Shown: positions 34,310-45,500, counted from the first letter of the stretch. The stretch is DNA of 64,000 nucleotides from Candidatus Undinarchaeales archaeon (GCA_030753015.1 JASMDC010000018.1:1-64000); one strand, 5' to 3'. Numbers and translations: made by a program. The notes: generated by a model from the sequence alone, not told the origin.

Positions 34310-35011
34310 CTACTCCCCCTTCTCCTTCCGTTTCTTTTTCATCTCCTCCTTGAAAGGATTGTACCCCAGTTGGGGGATGGGCTGGATCACACCGGACGCG
34401 ACGTTACGCAGGTGGGCGGAGATACGACGGAGGTTGTTGGTGAGCAGAGCGTATATGATTGCCTTACGAGCGTCGATCTCCGTGTCCTCGGTGAGACGAC
34501 GGGCGAGGTCGGCGTGTTTGCGCTTGGTGCCCTCCTCATGCATCCCCATCACGGTCTTGGCCTTCTTCTCGTTGTCCTCCTGTAACGACTCCTTGGTGAG
34601 ATCGAACATCTTGATAATCCGGCCGTACATGGCGATGACATCCTTGCGGTACTGGTCGTCGTCGAGGATTGTGGGGTAGAGGAGCTTGAGCTGAGCGATG
34701 TTCTTGCAGTAGTCGCCTATACGTTCGTAATCGATGACGATGGATATCAGGTAGAGAGAGCCGGAGAGGTCGGGGGAAGCGTTGAAGGCCAGGTACTTGA
34801 GCACTTTGGTGCGCACTCCCACTTCCAGCCGGTTGATGAGCTTGTCCTCGCCACATATCCTCTCAGCGATGTTGCACTTATCGTCCAGCAGGCATTTGAA
34901 CGAGTCGCGAAACATGGACTTGCTCTGCTCGTTCATCTCCTCGATCTCGTCGAAGGCGTCGTCGAGGATGCTGCCGCGCGTCAGTGCGTCGTATATCTCC
35001 TTGAATGCCAT
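34310..35011 (-). CDS. PhoU-like regulator of the adjacent NptA transporter
   Basis: A 233-residue helical protein with two PhoU-type three-helix repeats. Each contains an acidic metal-binding stretch, for example SIVIDYERIGDYCKNIA and the later RRISAHLRNVAS. PhoU proteins modulate phosphate uptake and bind metal clusters. ATG 35011 is preferred to a GTG at 35020 because GGTGAT precedes it by 6 nt; the longer form overlaps the transporter stop. Translational coupling with the upstream Na/Pi transporter is likely. The C-terminus is a Lys/Glu tail. Confidence 0.88.
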   Translation of the reverse strand: MAFKEIYDALTRGSILDDAFDEIEEMNEQSKSMFRDSFKCLLDDKCNIAERICGEDKLINRLEVGVRTKVLKYLAFNASPDLSGSLYLISIVIDYERIGDYCKNIAQLKLLYPTILDDDQYRKDVIAMYGRIIKMFDLTKESLQEDNEKKAKTVMGMHEEGTKRKHADLARRLTEDTEIDARKAIIYALLTNNLRRISAHLRNVASGVIQPIPQLGYNPFKEEMKKKRKEKGE

Positions 35012-35016
35012 CAGTA

Positions 35017-36084
35017 TCACCGTATCATGAATATCACTATCCCGGGTACTATGTAGAACGCGAAGATCATGTAGGCCAGCGCCAGCTTGCGCTGCTCGGA
35101 CACCACCTCGGCAAGCCGCCGCGCCAAGCCGATAGGCACCTGCCTGAGTGGGTACCAGATGACGATACCGAATATGTTGAAGAGCAGGTGCGCGGAAGCA
35201 GCCGTGACCGCGAGCTCGTTCTTGGTGACCAGCGCGGCCAGGAAGGCGGTGATGGTGGTGCCGATGTTGGCGCCCAGTGTGTAGGGGAATATCATCTCCA
35301 GTGTGACGAGGCCGGCGCCGGCCAGTGGGATGACCAGGGACGTCGTGATGGAGGAGGACTGCACCGCGGCGGTGACCACTACCCCCAGAATGAACGAGAT
35401 GAAGGCCGTGCGGAACAGAAAGCGGTCCAGTAGCAGCTGCATGCGGTCCATCACTAGCGAGCGCATGCAGTTCACGATGGCCTTGAGGGCGAGGAATAGC
35501 GTGACCATGGCGAGGACCAGGATGAGCCAGAGCGGGAGGTTGTGCTTGAGCACGGCGATCACCGGCTTGATTATGTAGTCCAGCGGGCTCACCAGTTTGA
35601 GCCCACCCATGGACGCGAAGGTGCCGGCGAGCACCCGGGCCGAGGACTCGATGGGGTGGTACATGATCTCGATCGGTAGGAGCACAGCGGCGGCGAGGAT
35701 GTTGAAGAAGTCGTGTACGGTGGCGGCGGAGAAGGCCTTCTCGAAGTCCCTGCGGGAGGAGACGTGGCCCAGGGAGACGATTGTGTTGGTGATGGAGGTG
35801 CCCATGTTGGCGCCCATGATGATGGGGATGGCACAGGAGAGCGTCAGGAGCCCTCCGTCCACCATGAGCACGACGAGCGACGTCGTCGCCGACGAGGACT
35901 GGATGAGGGCGGTGGCGACCACGCCCACGAAGAAGGCCGCCAGTGGATCGGTGGTGGAGGCGATGATCTGCTCCGAGTAGTCGGCGCCCACGGCCTTGAA
36001 CACGGCGCCGATGGCGCTGATGCTTAGGATGAACGCGTACAACGCCAGGAGCAGGGTGGCGAGCTTGAGATGCTCCTCCTTCAC
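35017..36084 (-). CDS. sodium/phosphate cotransporter family (NptA/PNaS)
   Basis: A 355-residue membrane protein with two inverted repeats. Each is marked by the QSSS motif of this family: ALIQSSSATTSL near 60 and AAVQSSSITTSL near 240, each followed by GANMGTS or GANIGTT. About nine helices are present. It imports (or in some members exports) phosphate with sodium. A TATA-like box at 36108-36114 is about 27 nt before the GTG start, suggesting a leaderless mRNA. The PhoU-like gene overlaps its end. Confidence 0.92.
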   Translation of the reverse strand: MKEEHLKLATLLLALYAFILSISAIGAVFKAVGADYSEQIIASTTDPLAAFFVGVVATALIQSSSATTSLVVLMVDGGLLTLSCAIPIIMGANMGTSITNTIVSLGHVSSRRDFEKAFSAATVHDFFNILAAAVLLPIEIMYHPIESSARVLAGTFASMGGLKLVSPLDYIIKPVIAVLKHNLPLWLILVLAMVTLFLALKAIVNCMRSLVMDRMQLLLDRFLFRTAFISFILGVVVTAAVQSSSITTSLVIPLAGAGLVTLEMIFPYTLGANIGTTITAFLAALVTKNELAVTAASAHLLFNIFGIVIWYPLRQVPIGLARRLAEVVSEQRKLALAYMIFAFYIVPGIVIFMIR

Positions 36085-36144
36085 GTTAAGGGTGGAAGTG
36101 CAGTAGTGTTTTAAGCCTAACGCCGGGGCCCTGCGTTCACGCGC

Positions 36145-37332
36145 TCATGCCGGCAGCACTTGGCGCAGTATGTAGTAGAACGCGATGGACAGCACAGCCC
36201 CCGAGATGGGCGTGGCCAGCCAACCGAGCATGATGTTCCGGATGGTGCGGAGGTTCACCGTTCGCGTCCCCTTGGTGAGCCCCACACCGATGACGCCGCC
36301 CACGATCGCCTGGGTCGTTGACACGGGGATGCCCTGCTGGATGAAGACGTACACCGTGATGGCCGACGCGAACTGCGCCCCCAGCGCCGACACGGGGCCC
36401 AGGGTGGTGATCCCGCCGCCCATGGTCTCCACCACACCGCGGCCGAACATAATGGCGCCGAGGCCGAGGCATACGCCCCCGAGAAGCGCTCCCACCATGG
36501 TTGGAAGGACGTGCAGGTCGATGTAGACGTGGCCCGATTCGACCGACGACCACCCGCCCTTCAGTGCGTACTCGTTGAGCACATTCGACCCGACCAGCGG
36601 TCCCATGGCGTTGGCCACGTCGTTGGCGCCGAGGTTGTAGGCCACCGCCATCGCCGCCACTAGGGTGAGGACCTTTACCAGGGCACTGGTCGTCGCCCTG
36701 CTGCCGGACCGTGCCAGAATCCGGTTGAAAAAGTGGTAGAGGACGTAGGCCAGCACCATGGAACACAGAGGGGAGAGCACCCAGCTCACCAGCATAGTCT
36801 TCAGGATGGCGTAGTTGATGGGCGCGGGCATCCCGCCGAAGAGGTTGAGTCCGATGCCCGCACCAGCCACCGCACCGATGAGCGCCTGGGTGGTGGAAGT
36901 GGGGATTTTAAGAGCGGTGATAGCGAGCATGAATACACCCGCTGCCAGGAACGCGGCGAGCACGGCGCGCCGGTCCTTCTCCAGGTAGATGATCTTCTGG
37001 CCGTTGACATGGCTGCGGCACTCGCCTGTTGTGACTTTCGCGTTCGGTGGGCTGGTGATGGCGCAGGTGTACTCCGCGTTGATGGCACGACACGGTTCGT
37101 CCGTCTCGCACTCGACGGCGGGGACGATACCCTTGCCCACGGTCTTCATGACCTTGTAGCCCTCCAGTGTGGCGCCCAGAAGGGCGAACACCACGACGAT
37201 GATGACAGCCTTGTGGAACGGCAGGATGCCGCCGCCCACGGTAGTACCGATGGCGTTGGACGCGTCGTTGGCGCCAATGTTCCACGCGACCAGCAGGCAC
37301 GCGCCGATGATGAGGATGGACAGGGGGTCCAT
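36145..37332 (-). CDS. pit: Pit-type inorganic phosphate permease
   Basis: A 395-residue permease. Both PiT signatures are present: GANDASNAIG near 20 and GANDVANAMG in the second half, each in a repeat of about five helices. A PTSTTQA motif follows the first and VSTTQA the second. Between helices 2 and 3 lies an external-looking insertion with four cysteines (75, 81, 90, 105). This is unusual for PiT proteins and fits the disulfide-rich envelope encoded nearby. It starts 9 nt after the DUF47 gene, so the two form an operon. Confidence 0.94.
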   Translation of the reverse strand: MDPLSILIIGACLLVAWNIGANDASNAIGTTVGGGILPFHKAVIIVVVFALLGATLEGYKVMKTVGKGIVPAVECETDEPCRAINAEYTCAITSPPNAKVTTGECRSHVNGQKIIYLEKDRRAVLAAFLAAGVFMLAITALKIPTSTTQALIGAVAGAGIGLNLFGGMPAPINYAILKTMLVSWVLSPLCSMVLAYVLYHFFNRILARSGSRATTSALVKVLTLVAAMAVAYNLGANDVANAMGPLVGSNVLNEYALKGGWSSVESGHVYIDLHVLPTMVGALLGGVCLGLGAIMFGRGVVETMGGGITTLGPVSALGAQFASAITVYVFIQQGIPVSTTQAIVGGVIGVGLTKGTRTVNLRTIRNIMLGWLATPISGAVLSIAFYYILRQVLPA

Positions 37333-37341
37333 GATCCCACT

Positions 37342-38007
37342 CTAGGCGGTGCCGGTGATCAGCATGATGTTGAGAACGTCCGAGGCGTTCTCAGCGGCGT
37401 CGGTGAGCCCCGCAGTGGCGTCGGCGATGCCTGCCACCAGGAAGAGCAGGATAGGGTCATTGATCTCATACAGCTTCTCGTACAGCTCCCCCTTGAGTTG
37501 GTCGGCCTGAGCCTCCCGGTCGGCGATCTGCTTGAGGACACGTTTAGTGTCCTCGGGTCTCTCCTGGAGGGCGTCGTAGGCGAAGAGCAGGAGCTCGGTG
37601 GCGTCGATGCCGAGATCGGTCATGCGCTTGAGGTGCTTTGCGATGGACGGATCGCACTTCATATCCAGCATGTGCATCGAGATGCTCGCTGCGTCCTTGG
37701 ACTCGTCCACGATGTCGTCCACCCGCTCCACGAGGTCGATGATGCGGCTGCGTGACAGAGGGAGGAAGGCTCCCGAGTAGAGGAGTTCCTCGATGCTGTG
37801 GACGAAAGTGTCCGCGTCATTTTCCTGCTTTCGGATCTCCGCAAGCTTCGCCCGGGCCAGCTCCTTGTCGCACTCGCCAACGGCGTCGAAGAACTCGCCC
37901 AGTGCCACAACGCTCTTGTTGGCTTTCACCATGTGCTTTCGGATGAGCTCGAGCACCTGGTTCTCCTTGTCCCTCCCGAAGAAGGGAATGCCGTCGAGGA
38001 ATCCCAT
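37342..38007 (-). CDS. DUF47 PhoU-like partner of Pit
   Basis: A 221-residue helical protein of the DUF47/TIGR00153 family, which is repeatedly encoded next to Pit permeases and presumed to regulate them. It begins GFLDGIPFFGR, and acidic segments EIRKQENDAD and LVERVDDIVDESKD match PhoU metal sites. ATG 38007 is chosen over GTG 38016. A TATA-like TTTTAAAA at 38044-38051 leaves a leader of about 14 nt. Together with the neighbouring NptA-PhoU pair the cell has two phosphate systems in 3.7 kb. Confidence 0.9.
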   Translation of the reverse strand: MGFLDGIPFFGRDKENQVLELIRKHMVKANKSVVALGEFFDAVGECDKELARAKLAEIRKQENDADTFVHSIEELLYSGAFLPLSRSRIIDLVERVDDIVDESKDAASISMHMLDMKCDPSIAKHLKRMTDLGIDATELLLFAYDALQERPEDTKRVLKQIADREAQADQLKGELYEKLYEINDPILLFLVAGIADATAGLTDAAENASDVLNIMLITGTA

Positions 38008-38076
38008 GATAATCACTCTTACTTAAGGACTAGGACATGCCACTTTTAAAACGCTTGTGCTCGCGTCCAGCCGGTC

Positions 38077-41000
38077 CTAACCGACAGTCACGGTGCACTC
38101 ACAGGCGCATGAGCCGGGATCGGTGCGTATGCGGCACTTCTTCCGGTCGAGCCAGAGAGTGCAGGTCGGCAGGCAGTCGTTGCACGACACACGGAGCGTG
38201 CAGCCGGAGTAGTCGATACCGTGGTCGATGAACACGCTCTCGCCCTGCACGACCGTCGGCTCCCGCACCTCGAGCCGCGCGAGAGGGAAGAGGTCCGCGT
38301 TCACGATGCCTTGGGAAGTCGGTTCGACGGCCCACTCACGTCCGTGTACGTCCCTGGCCCTCACCACGATGGTGTAGGAGTTACCCGGTTCGGCCATGAA
38401 GGACCCAGACATAACGGTCGTGGATCCCTCGCCCCAGATGGCGACCTGTGTATCAGCGTTGCTCCCTTCGACCGCCAGCGACCAACCATCGATGACAGCA
38501 ACGGACACCATTCCCTCGAAGGGCACGGTCGCGATGTCGGACAGGTCCACGGTGGCATGGACCCGCGTGGGCTCATAGAACACCGCAGAGGTGAGCCCCT
38601 CATCTGTCTCGAAACCCGCTTCGGAGATCCTGAGCTCGGGCCGCGTGATCTCGAGGTAGGCATTGGGGTAGTCCATGCGGAACTCGAGCGCGTCCTCAAG
38701 GCACCAGAAGGTCATGACCTCCCCGGAGCAGGAGTTCGAAGGCAGGCCTTGTTCAGGGAGGGTCTGGTCGAACACCGTCATGTTGTTCTCGTCCATGGCC
38801 TCCACCCTGAGCCGGAGCACGAAACCGACGTACTCTGAGGGGGTCTCCACCTCCCGTGTCTCGAGTCTGCTGCCCTCGAGCACGTCCATCACCATGATTG
38901 ACGCCAGAGATCCATGGACCTCTTGTCCCTCTGCGTCCACCATGGAGACGGACACGGTGAGGGGAAAGAGAGCGGACTTGACGGTGACGATCCCTTTGAC
39001 GCGGGTACCGGCATGTGCCTTGGTCGCCCGCTCGCCGTCCACCGTGAACCAGGCGTCCTGGACTGCTACTGTGCCCATTGGCAGCACCTTCGAAATGGAG
39101 CCCACGGCCGTGGCGACAGTCCTCCCCTGCTCGTCGTACACCTCGAGCACCGGCTGCACCGTCTTACCTACAAGGTCCTCTTCCATTTCCTTGAGGTTCG
39201 AGAGCAGTGTTACGTCGGTGCCGGGGTCCACGGACGAGACGGGGATGGTGGCCATGATGGCTGAGAACAGCTCCTCACAGGAGCACTCGCACACAGCGTC
39301 CTCGGGACAGAAGGGACATTCACAGGCATCGAAGAGCCTGAGCTTGACCTCGGACCTACCGTAGAACGAGAGGAATCCGGCGTTGGCCACGTCCGCTCGG
39401 AACCGCACGCTCTCCCCACCATAGAGCGCTTGAACCTCGCTCTGGCCTCGGAGGGTCGCCAGGCTCACACTCAGCTCGGGAGTCAGCGCCTTGCACATGC
39501 GCGCGCACACGTCCCATATCCCCGTGTCCCGCTCGTCACGTGGACAGCTGAGGATGCACTCGAATGTCGTATCCGGCCAGTCCCGTTCCCCCTCTCCTTC
39601 CCAGCAGTCGTCGACACAGACACGTGACTCCCTGGTCTCGGGGAACTGCGTGACACAGGTCCGTTCACACGCTACTTTGGCACCCATGCAACGGCGTGTG
39701 CATGCGTCCGTGCGTTCGCGGTTGCTGCCGAACAGGCTGTGACATGCTCGGCGGCACGAGGAGCTGCCCATGCACGTGGACGTGACGGGCCGTTCGTCGA
39801 ATCCGTACCGGCAGCACAGCCCGATGGGGGAGCGCCCTGTCTGGCAGCGGTCGAAGAGGGGTCCGCCGCTCAGGGCGTGGGATGGTGACTCGCACAGCTC
39901 GGGATCGAACGGGCACTCGCCCTCCACGCCCTCGCCACAAAGGGCACGCGTGGTCGACCAGGGGACCGGTGTCTGTGGCCCGGGCTCGTACACGTCGGCG
40001 AACATACCCTCGCAGCAGGCCTGGATGCTCGCCCGATCGGTATCGTTGAGCAGGGGATCTGCGCACTGGTACGCCGTCGTCCGCCACTCAGTGCCCAGTC
40101 GGCACACGCACAGCTCGAGCTGGGCGTGGCAATGGGCCATTGACGTGCCATAACACTTCTTGCACACGTCCTCGCACAGCGAGACCTTGGGGATCTTGTG
40201 GACGAGGCAGCTCAAGGTATCTACGAATACGTCCTCCACATCGGTGTCCCTGATGATCTCGATGGTGTCCATGTGCTCCTCGGACCACTCGTCCATGTTG
40301 ATGTCCTTGATATTGGCGATGGCCGGCTCGTGGGGGGCACACCCGCCGCGGTAGCCTCCGCATCCGGGGACCGGTGGCTTGGGCTGGGGAAGCGGGGGCA
40401 GACTACCGGGCTTCATTCCCTCGGGCCGCTTTCCGCACTCCTTGACGTTGAAGTTACGACAGAACACGGCCCATTGGCGGTGCGGATCGGCGTTCGGCGG
40501 CTCCTCGCCCGTTTTGTACATCAGGTTCGGATTCGTGCCCGGTGGGAAGTGGAGGTCCTGGATCTCCACGTCAGAGCAGAACTTGCTGACCTCGGAAGGG
40601 AAGTTGTGGCGGAATGTGGTGAGGTCGGCAAGGAGCTTGTCGTTCTGGAGGAAGAGGAGCATGTCGGTGGTCTCCTCCTGGAACTCATCGGAGCTTCTGA
40701 TGCGGTCCGGCTTACCGTCCGTCGCCTCGTACTTGTCGATCCTCAGTGCGATGGCGGCCAGTTCGTCCAGGTTCTCCTGGACATGTGTGTAGGTCGCGCC
40801 CTGCTCCACGTTGCTCTGGTACTTTGCCCTGACGGCCTCCAGCTGGCCGATCATCTTGGGCAGCTCCTTGAGCATGTTCCCCAGGTAGTCGAGGATACGC
40901 TCCAGCTGGTCCTCCACCTCGCAGGGGGTTCGGTAGCTCTTCTCGTCCTCCTCTACCTGTGACGCTGGCGGGCGGTACGCGGCGAAGTCGAAGGGCGTGT

Positions 41001-42543
41001 GAGCGCAGTGGTGCCCCTCGGTGGGGGGCGGGGGCCAGGCGTACTCCCCGGAATCGTAGTCCTTGAGACGTGTTCCGATCACCTCGTCGAGCTCGCACAC
41101 GTCGTGGAGATCGGCAAGCTCATGTGTGCACTGGCGTATCTTACGTGGTGAGGGGCGGCTGTTCTTGGCCTTCTTGGTCTCCAGTGAGCGCCAGGCCTCG
41201 GCGATGATGTGGTTGGGCCTGTAGCAGCCCGCGTTCATGTAACCGTAGGGATCGAACTGCTCGTTGATGCACGGCCGCACACAGCAGGCGATCTGTCCCT
41301 TGGGATTGACGTTGTCAAGACCGGTGTCGCATCCCTTGAAACCGCCGTGCTCGTCCGGCTGACCGATGGCCTTGTTGTCCCCGCAGAAGTAATCGTTGTG
41401 CCAGCACTCGTGCACCTCGCCCACCGGCTTTCGGGGCACCCCGTGCGTGTCGCAGTTGTCCCCGTAGTTGCAGGGATAGGGATCGCACAGAGGTTGACAC
41501 ATGGACATCCCGTTGTTGCCCTCGACGCACTTTTCCTTGTCCATGCAGGCCACCCTGGCCGTGCGGAAGCACGAACTGGGCGAGGGGAGGTCGCCGATCT
41601 CCACCTCGAGCACGCAGCCACCGTACTTGTCGTTGAACTCTTCGATGGAGCCCTCGCACAGGTTGCACTGCCTCTTCGCAGCGTTGTAGATGTTGCGCAG
41701 GTCCTTCTCCACCGACGTGTAGAACTTCTTGAAATTTTCATAATAGGCGATCGTGGTCTCGACGAAGTCGGCCATGCTCTCGTAGTTGGCGGCGATCTTG
41801 CTCACGTCCTCGGGACAGTCCAACAGGCTCACGTTGAGCTCGTCAGGCTCGTATCCCGTGTACTCCGGCTTCTCAAGCCCCGCGATCATGGTGTTGCATA
41901 TGTACGGTTCGCCCTCAGTGAGGGGGTTCTCCTCGCAAGGGCGGAGGTTGAGGTCGGGACGCGGTCCGCCGTTGGCCTCACCATATCCTTTGTCAACGCA
42001 CACCGCGCCAACGTACCCGTCGCCCCCGAAGGCGCACTGCCAGGTGCAGATCTTCATCTTGAAGGACTGGCGACACTGCTCGTCAGCGCCGCCACCGTCC
42101 CCCCCGCCGATGCTCAGGGGACCACAGTGGCCCACGCTGTGGCCCGAGATGGCGATCGATTCACAGCCGGCTTCGTCATCTGAGAACTCGTCCTCGCATT
42201 CGCAGTCCTCGCCCGGCAGGCAGTCCTCGCCCGACTCCCAGCAGGCGTTGTCGCCGTCGTACAGCCCCACCGAGCCACGGCACTGGAAGAACTGGCCAGG
42301 GGAGCTCTCCTCCAACTCACAATCATCGGACGCGCCCTCGGTCTCCATGATGCACCAGGTCTCCATGCCCGGCTCCAGCTTCGGGGAGCATGCAGAGGGT
42401 GCCAGGGCTAGGTCCATGGACAGGACGGTGAGGAGGGCGAGCGTGGCGACGAGCAGTATAGCATGTGCCAGGGGGGAGCAAGGATCCCCTCCTTTCCCCT
42501 TCTTCCAGGTCAGCGCCACCGGGATGTCCGCCCTGTCATGCAT
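38077..42543 (-). CDS. giant secreted cysteine-rich protein, paralogue B
   Basis: A 1488-residue exported protein of unknown function, closely similar in domain order to its upstream neighbour (42563-46714). ATG 42543 is chosen because GGAAGG lies 6 nt upstream. The signal helix is at about 26-47. N-terminal Cys-rich segments are followed by a helical coiled-coil-like region (about 480-650). Then come CGGYRGGC, the motif GTSMAHCHAQLELCVCRLGTEW, and a dense Cys stretch (SSCRRACHSLF...). A beta-rich C-terminal half follows, ending in a Cys cluster (CLPTC, RKKC, CACEC). No C-terminal membrane helix is seen, so it may be released or held by its partner. It starts 19 nt after the paralogue's stop. 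Confidence 0.85.
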   Translation of the reverse strand: MHDRADIPVALTWKKGKGGDPCSPLAHAILLVATLALLTVLSMDLALAPSACSPKLEPGMETWCIMETEGASDDCELEESSPGQFFQCRGSVGLYDGDNACWESGEDCLPGEDCECEDEFSDDEAGCESIAISGHSVGHCGPLSIGGGDGGGADEQCRQSFKMKICTWQCAFGGDGYVGAVCVDKGYGEANGGPRPDLNLRPCEENPLTEGEPYICNTMIAGLEKPEYTGYEPDELNVSLLDCPEDVSKIAANYESMADFVETTIAYYENFKKFYTSVEKDLRNIYNAAKRQCNLCEGSIEEFNDKYGGCVLEVEIGDLPSPSSCFRTARVACMDKEKCVEGNNGMSMCQPLCDPYPCNYGDNCDTHGVPRKPVGEVHECWHNDYFCGDNKAIGQPDEHGGFKGCDTGLDNVNPKGQIACCVRPCINEQFDPYGYMNAGCYRPNHIIAEAWRSLETKKAKNSRPSPRKIRQCTHELADLHDVCELDEVIGTRLKDYDSGEYAWPPPPTEGHHCAHTPFDFAAYRPPASQVEEDEKSYRTPCEVEDQLERILDYLGNMLKELPKMIGQLEAVRAKYQSNVEQGATYTHVQENLDELAAIALRIDKYEATDGKPDRIRSSDEFQEETTDMLLFLQNDKLLADLTTFRHNFPSEVSKFCSDVEIQDLHFPPGTNPNLMYKTGEEPPNADPHRQWAVFCRNFNVKECGKRPEGMKPGSLPPLPQPKPPVPGCGGYRGGCAPHEPAIANIKDINMDEWSEEHMDTIEIIRDTDVEDVFVDTLSCLVHKIPKVSLCEDVCKKCYGTSMAHCHAQLELCVCRLGTEWRTTAYQCADPLLNDTDRASIQACCEGMFADVYEPGPQTPVPWSTTRALCGEGVEGECPFDPELCESPSHALSGGPLFDRCQTGRSPIGLCCRYGFDERPVTSTCMGSSSCRRACHSLFGSNRERTDACTRRCMGAKVACERTCVTQFPETRESRVCVDDCWEGEGERDWPDTTFECILSCPRDERDTGIWDVCARMCKALTPELSVSLATLRGQSEVQALYGGESVRFRADVANAGFLSFYGRSEVKLRLFDACECPFCPEDAVCECSCEELFSAIMATIPVSSVDPGTDVTLLSNLKEMEEDLVGKTVQPVLEVYDEQGRTVATAVGSISKVLPMGTVAVQDAWFTVDGERATKAHAGTRVKGIVTVKSALFPLTVSVSMVDAEGQEVHGSLASIMVMDVLEGSRLETREVETPSEYVGFVLRLRVEAMDENNMTVFDQTLPEQGLPSNSCSGEVMTFWCLEDALEFRMDYPNAYLEITRPELRISEAGFETDEGLTSAVFYEPTRVHATVDLSDIATVPFEGMVSVAVIDGWSLAVEGSNADTQVAIWGEGSTTVMSGSFMAEPGNSYTIVVRARDVHGREWAVEPTSQGIVNADLFPLARLEVREPTVVQGESVFIDHGIDYSGCTLRVSCNDCLPTCTLWLDRKKCRIRTDPGSCACECTVTVG

Positions 42544-42562
42544 TACCTTCCAGTCCACCGGG

Positions 42563-45500
42563 CTATGTGGCCGAGGAGATGCACTCGCAGGCACAGGTGC
42601 CCGGATCAGATTTGATGGTGCATGACTTCCGGTGGAGCCAGAGGGTGCACGTAGGCAGGCATTCCTCGCACGCCACCTGGATGTTGCAGTCCGAGTAGCT
42701 GATGGACGAGTAGATGTACGTCGCCTCGCCCTGTACCAGGGTCTTCTCCTTCGCCTCCAGACGGGCCAGTGGGAAGAGCTCGGGATTCACCAGGCCCGAG
42801 GCCGTGGGGACGATGGCCCACTCCCTGCCCTGGTGGTCCGTGCCCCGGACCATGATCACGTAGGTGTTCCCGGGCTGAGCGGTGAAGTACTCCGACCACG
42901 CTGTAGTATCCTGCTTGCCAGCGAGGGTGATGTCCACCTGTCGAGAGCTTCCCTCGACCTCCACGGACCAGGAGTCCAGAGCGGAGATGGTCACCATCCC
43001 TTCGAAAGGTATGGTGGCGATGTCCGTCAGCTTGATGGAGGCCCGTACCTCTGTCGCCTCGTACATGACCGCCGATGACAGCCCGTCCTTGGTCTCGAAA
43101 ACCGCCTCATTGAGCTTCAGCTCCGGCCGGCGGATCTCAAGGTAGGCGTCCGGGTAGTCCATGCGGAAGTCCACGGTCTCCTTCTGGCACCATGCGGTCA
43201 TCACGTCGCCAGCACAGGCGTCCGAGGCGAGCCCCTGTTCAGTGAGGGTCTCGGCGATGACGGTGGTGTTGTCCTCGTCCATGGCCTCGACATGGAGGCG
43301 CAGCACGAATCCGACGTACTGGGCGGGAGTTTCAACCTCCAGCGTCTCCAGCTGGCTGCCGTCGAGCACGTCCTCGATCTCGATAGCGCTACGTGAGCCC
43401 TCGATCTCGTTCCCGTCCGCGTCCACCATGGACACGTACACGGTGATGGGGAAGAGGACTGATTTCACCTTTATAGCGCCCTTGATCTTCGAACCGGCAT
43501 AGGCCTTCGTGTCACGTTCGCCGTCCACGACGAACCAGGCGTCCTGGATGGCCACCTTCCCCATTTCGAGGACCTTCGAGATAGGTCCCTGAGCGGAGCG
43601 TATCAACCGGTTGTCCTCGTCGTACAGCTCCATCACGGGCTGGACGGTCTTGCCCGCGAGCCCTTCGTCCACGCCCTTGGGATCTGAGAGAAGGACCGAG
43701 GACTCCCCTGGCTCCACCAGGGGGACCGGGATCGTGGCCAGGATGGCGCTGAACTGGTCATCGCACGCACATTCGCACACAACCCCCTCGGGGCAGGGCG
43801 GGCAGTCACACGAGTCGAAGAGCCTGAGCTTCACCTCGGCCCGTCCACGGAACGGCAGGAAGCCCTTGTTGTCCACTGCGGCCTTGAACCGGATGTCCTC
43901 ACCTGCATAGAAGGCCTGGACGTCGCTCTCACCGCGCAGTGCCGACAGCCGGACGTCGAGCTCGGGTGCGAGCGCCTTGCAGATACGCTGACACACCTCT
44001 TGGACCTTTTCGTCCTTCTCGTCGGGCCTGCAATTACGGATGCAATCGAACGTGTACTCGGGCATCTCCTCCTGTTCCTGCTTCCAGCACTCGTAGATGC
44101 ATCGCCGCTCCTCACGGATGTCCAGGGACTGTGTCAAACACTGCTGCTCGCACGAGACCTCGGCCGTCATGCACCGGGCGGTGCACGCGTCCACGCGTTG
44201 TGGGTTCCCCCTGAACTTCTCCTGGCAGCCCTTCCGGCATGACGCGCTCTCGGCGCAGGAATAGGTGATGGGCTTCTCCTCGAACCCGAACTTGCAGCAC
44301 AGTCCCGTCTCGGAGGTGCTGGTCTGACAATAGTCGTAGAGCGGGCCCGCGTTGAGGACGTGGTCGGGCGTCGGGCACAGCTCCTTGTCGAAGAGACAGT
44401 TCTCGTCCATCCCCACAACGCACTGACGATTGGCCGTACCGCCACCGGGCTTGTACACGACGTGAGGTATCCCCGTTCCGGAAGTGGGTGCGCTCACGTC
44501 AGCGTACATGGCCTCGCAGCAGGCCTGGAACTGGGCCTTGTCGGTGTCGTTGTGGATGGGCTCTTGGCATTCGTACGCGGTGGTCTTCCACTCGGTCCCC
44601 AGCCGGCATACGCACAGACCCAGCTGGGCATGACAGTGGGCAATGGACGTGCCATGGCACGACTTGCAGATGTCCTCGCACATCGATACCGTCGGGATCT
44701 TGTGGCGGAAGCAATCTCCCGAGTCGACGAACATATCCCGGAGATCTAGCTCACGGAACTCCTGGAGAGCCTCCATGTGCACCTCGCCCCACTCGTCCAT
44801 GTTCTGGTCCTTCCAATGGAACATCTGGGGGACGTGAGTGCATCCTCCCCGGTATCCACCGCACCCGAGGATGGGGGCTCCTTCGGCGTTCCCGCTCATC
44901 ATCATGGTGGTCATGGCGAAGCTCTGCTCGTTACCGGACTGGCCGCCTCCGCCTGGGATCACGTTCCACCGGCTGCAGAAAGCACCCCACTTGTCGCAAC
45001 CGTCGCCCTTGTGCTTCATTTCCTTGGGGGTTCCCCCTGGGAAAGCGAGCTCGCAACCGGCAGCGTCGAGCTTGCAGGCCACAGCGTTCCAGGAGTGCTT
45101 CTTAGTGAGGTCGGTGAAGAACTCGCTCGTCTGGAAGAACTTGACGAGCTTTGTGAGCAGCTTCTGGAACTTGTCGGTGTCCAGTTCCTCCTCGTCGCCG
45201 CTCTTCTCGAGCTTGTCGATGTTCCCCATGATGGCGACCAGTTCGTCCATGTTCTTCTTGATCTCGACGTAGGAGGCGCCCTGGTTGATGGAGGTCTGGA
45301 ACTTCGTCTTCACCTTCTTGAGCTCGGCGATGGCCTTGGGCATCTGGGTGAGGAGGTTCTTGAGGTACTTGAGCGTCTTCTTCATGTCCTTCTCCACATT
45401 ACAGGCGATCTCGTCCTTGTCCATCTCGCAGATGTCCCTAAGGTCGGCGAGCTTCTTCTCGCACTCCCGCACGCCCACGGGGGCCACCACGGCACGCTTG

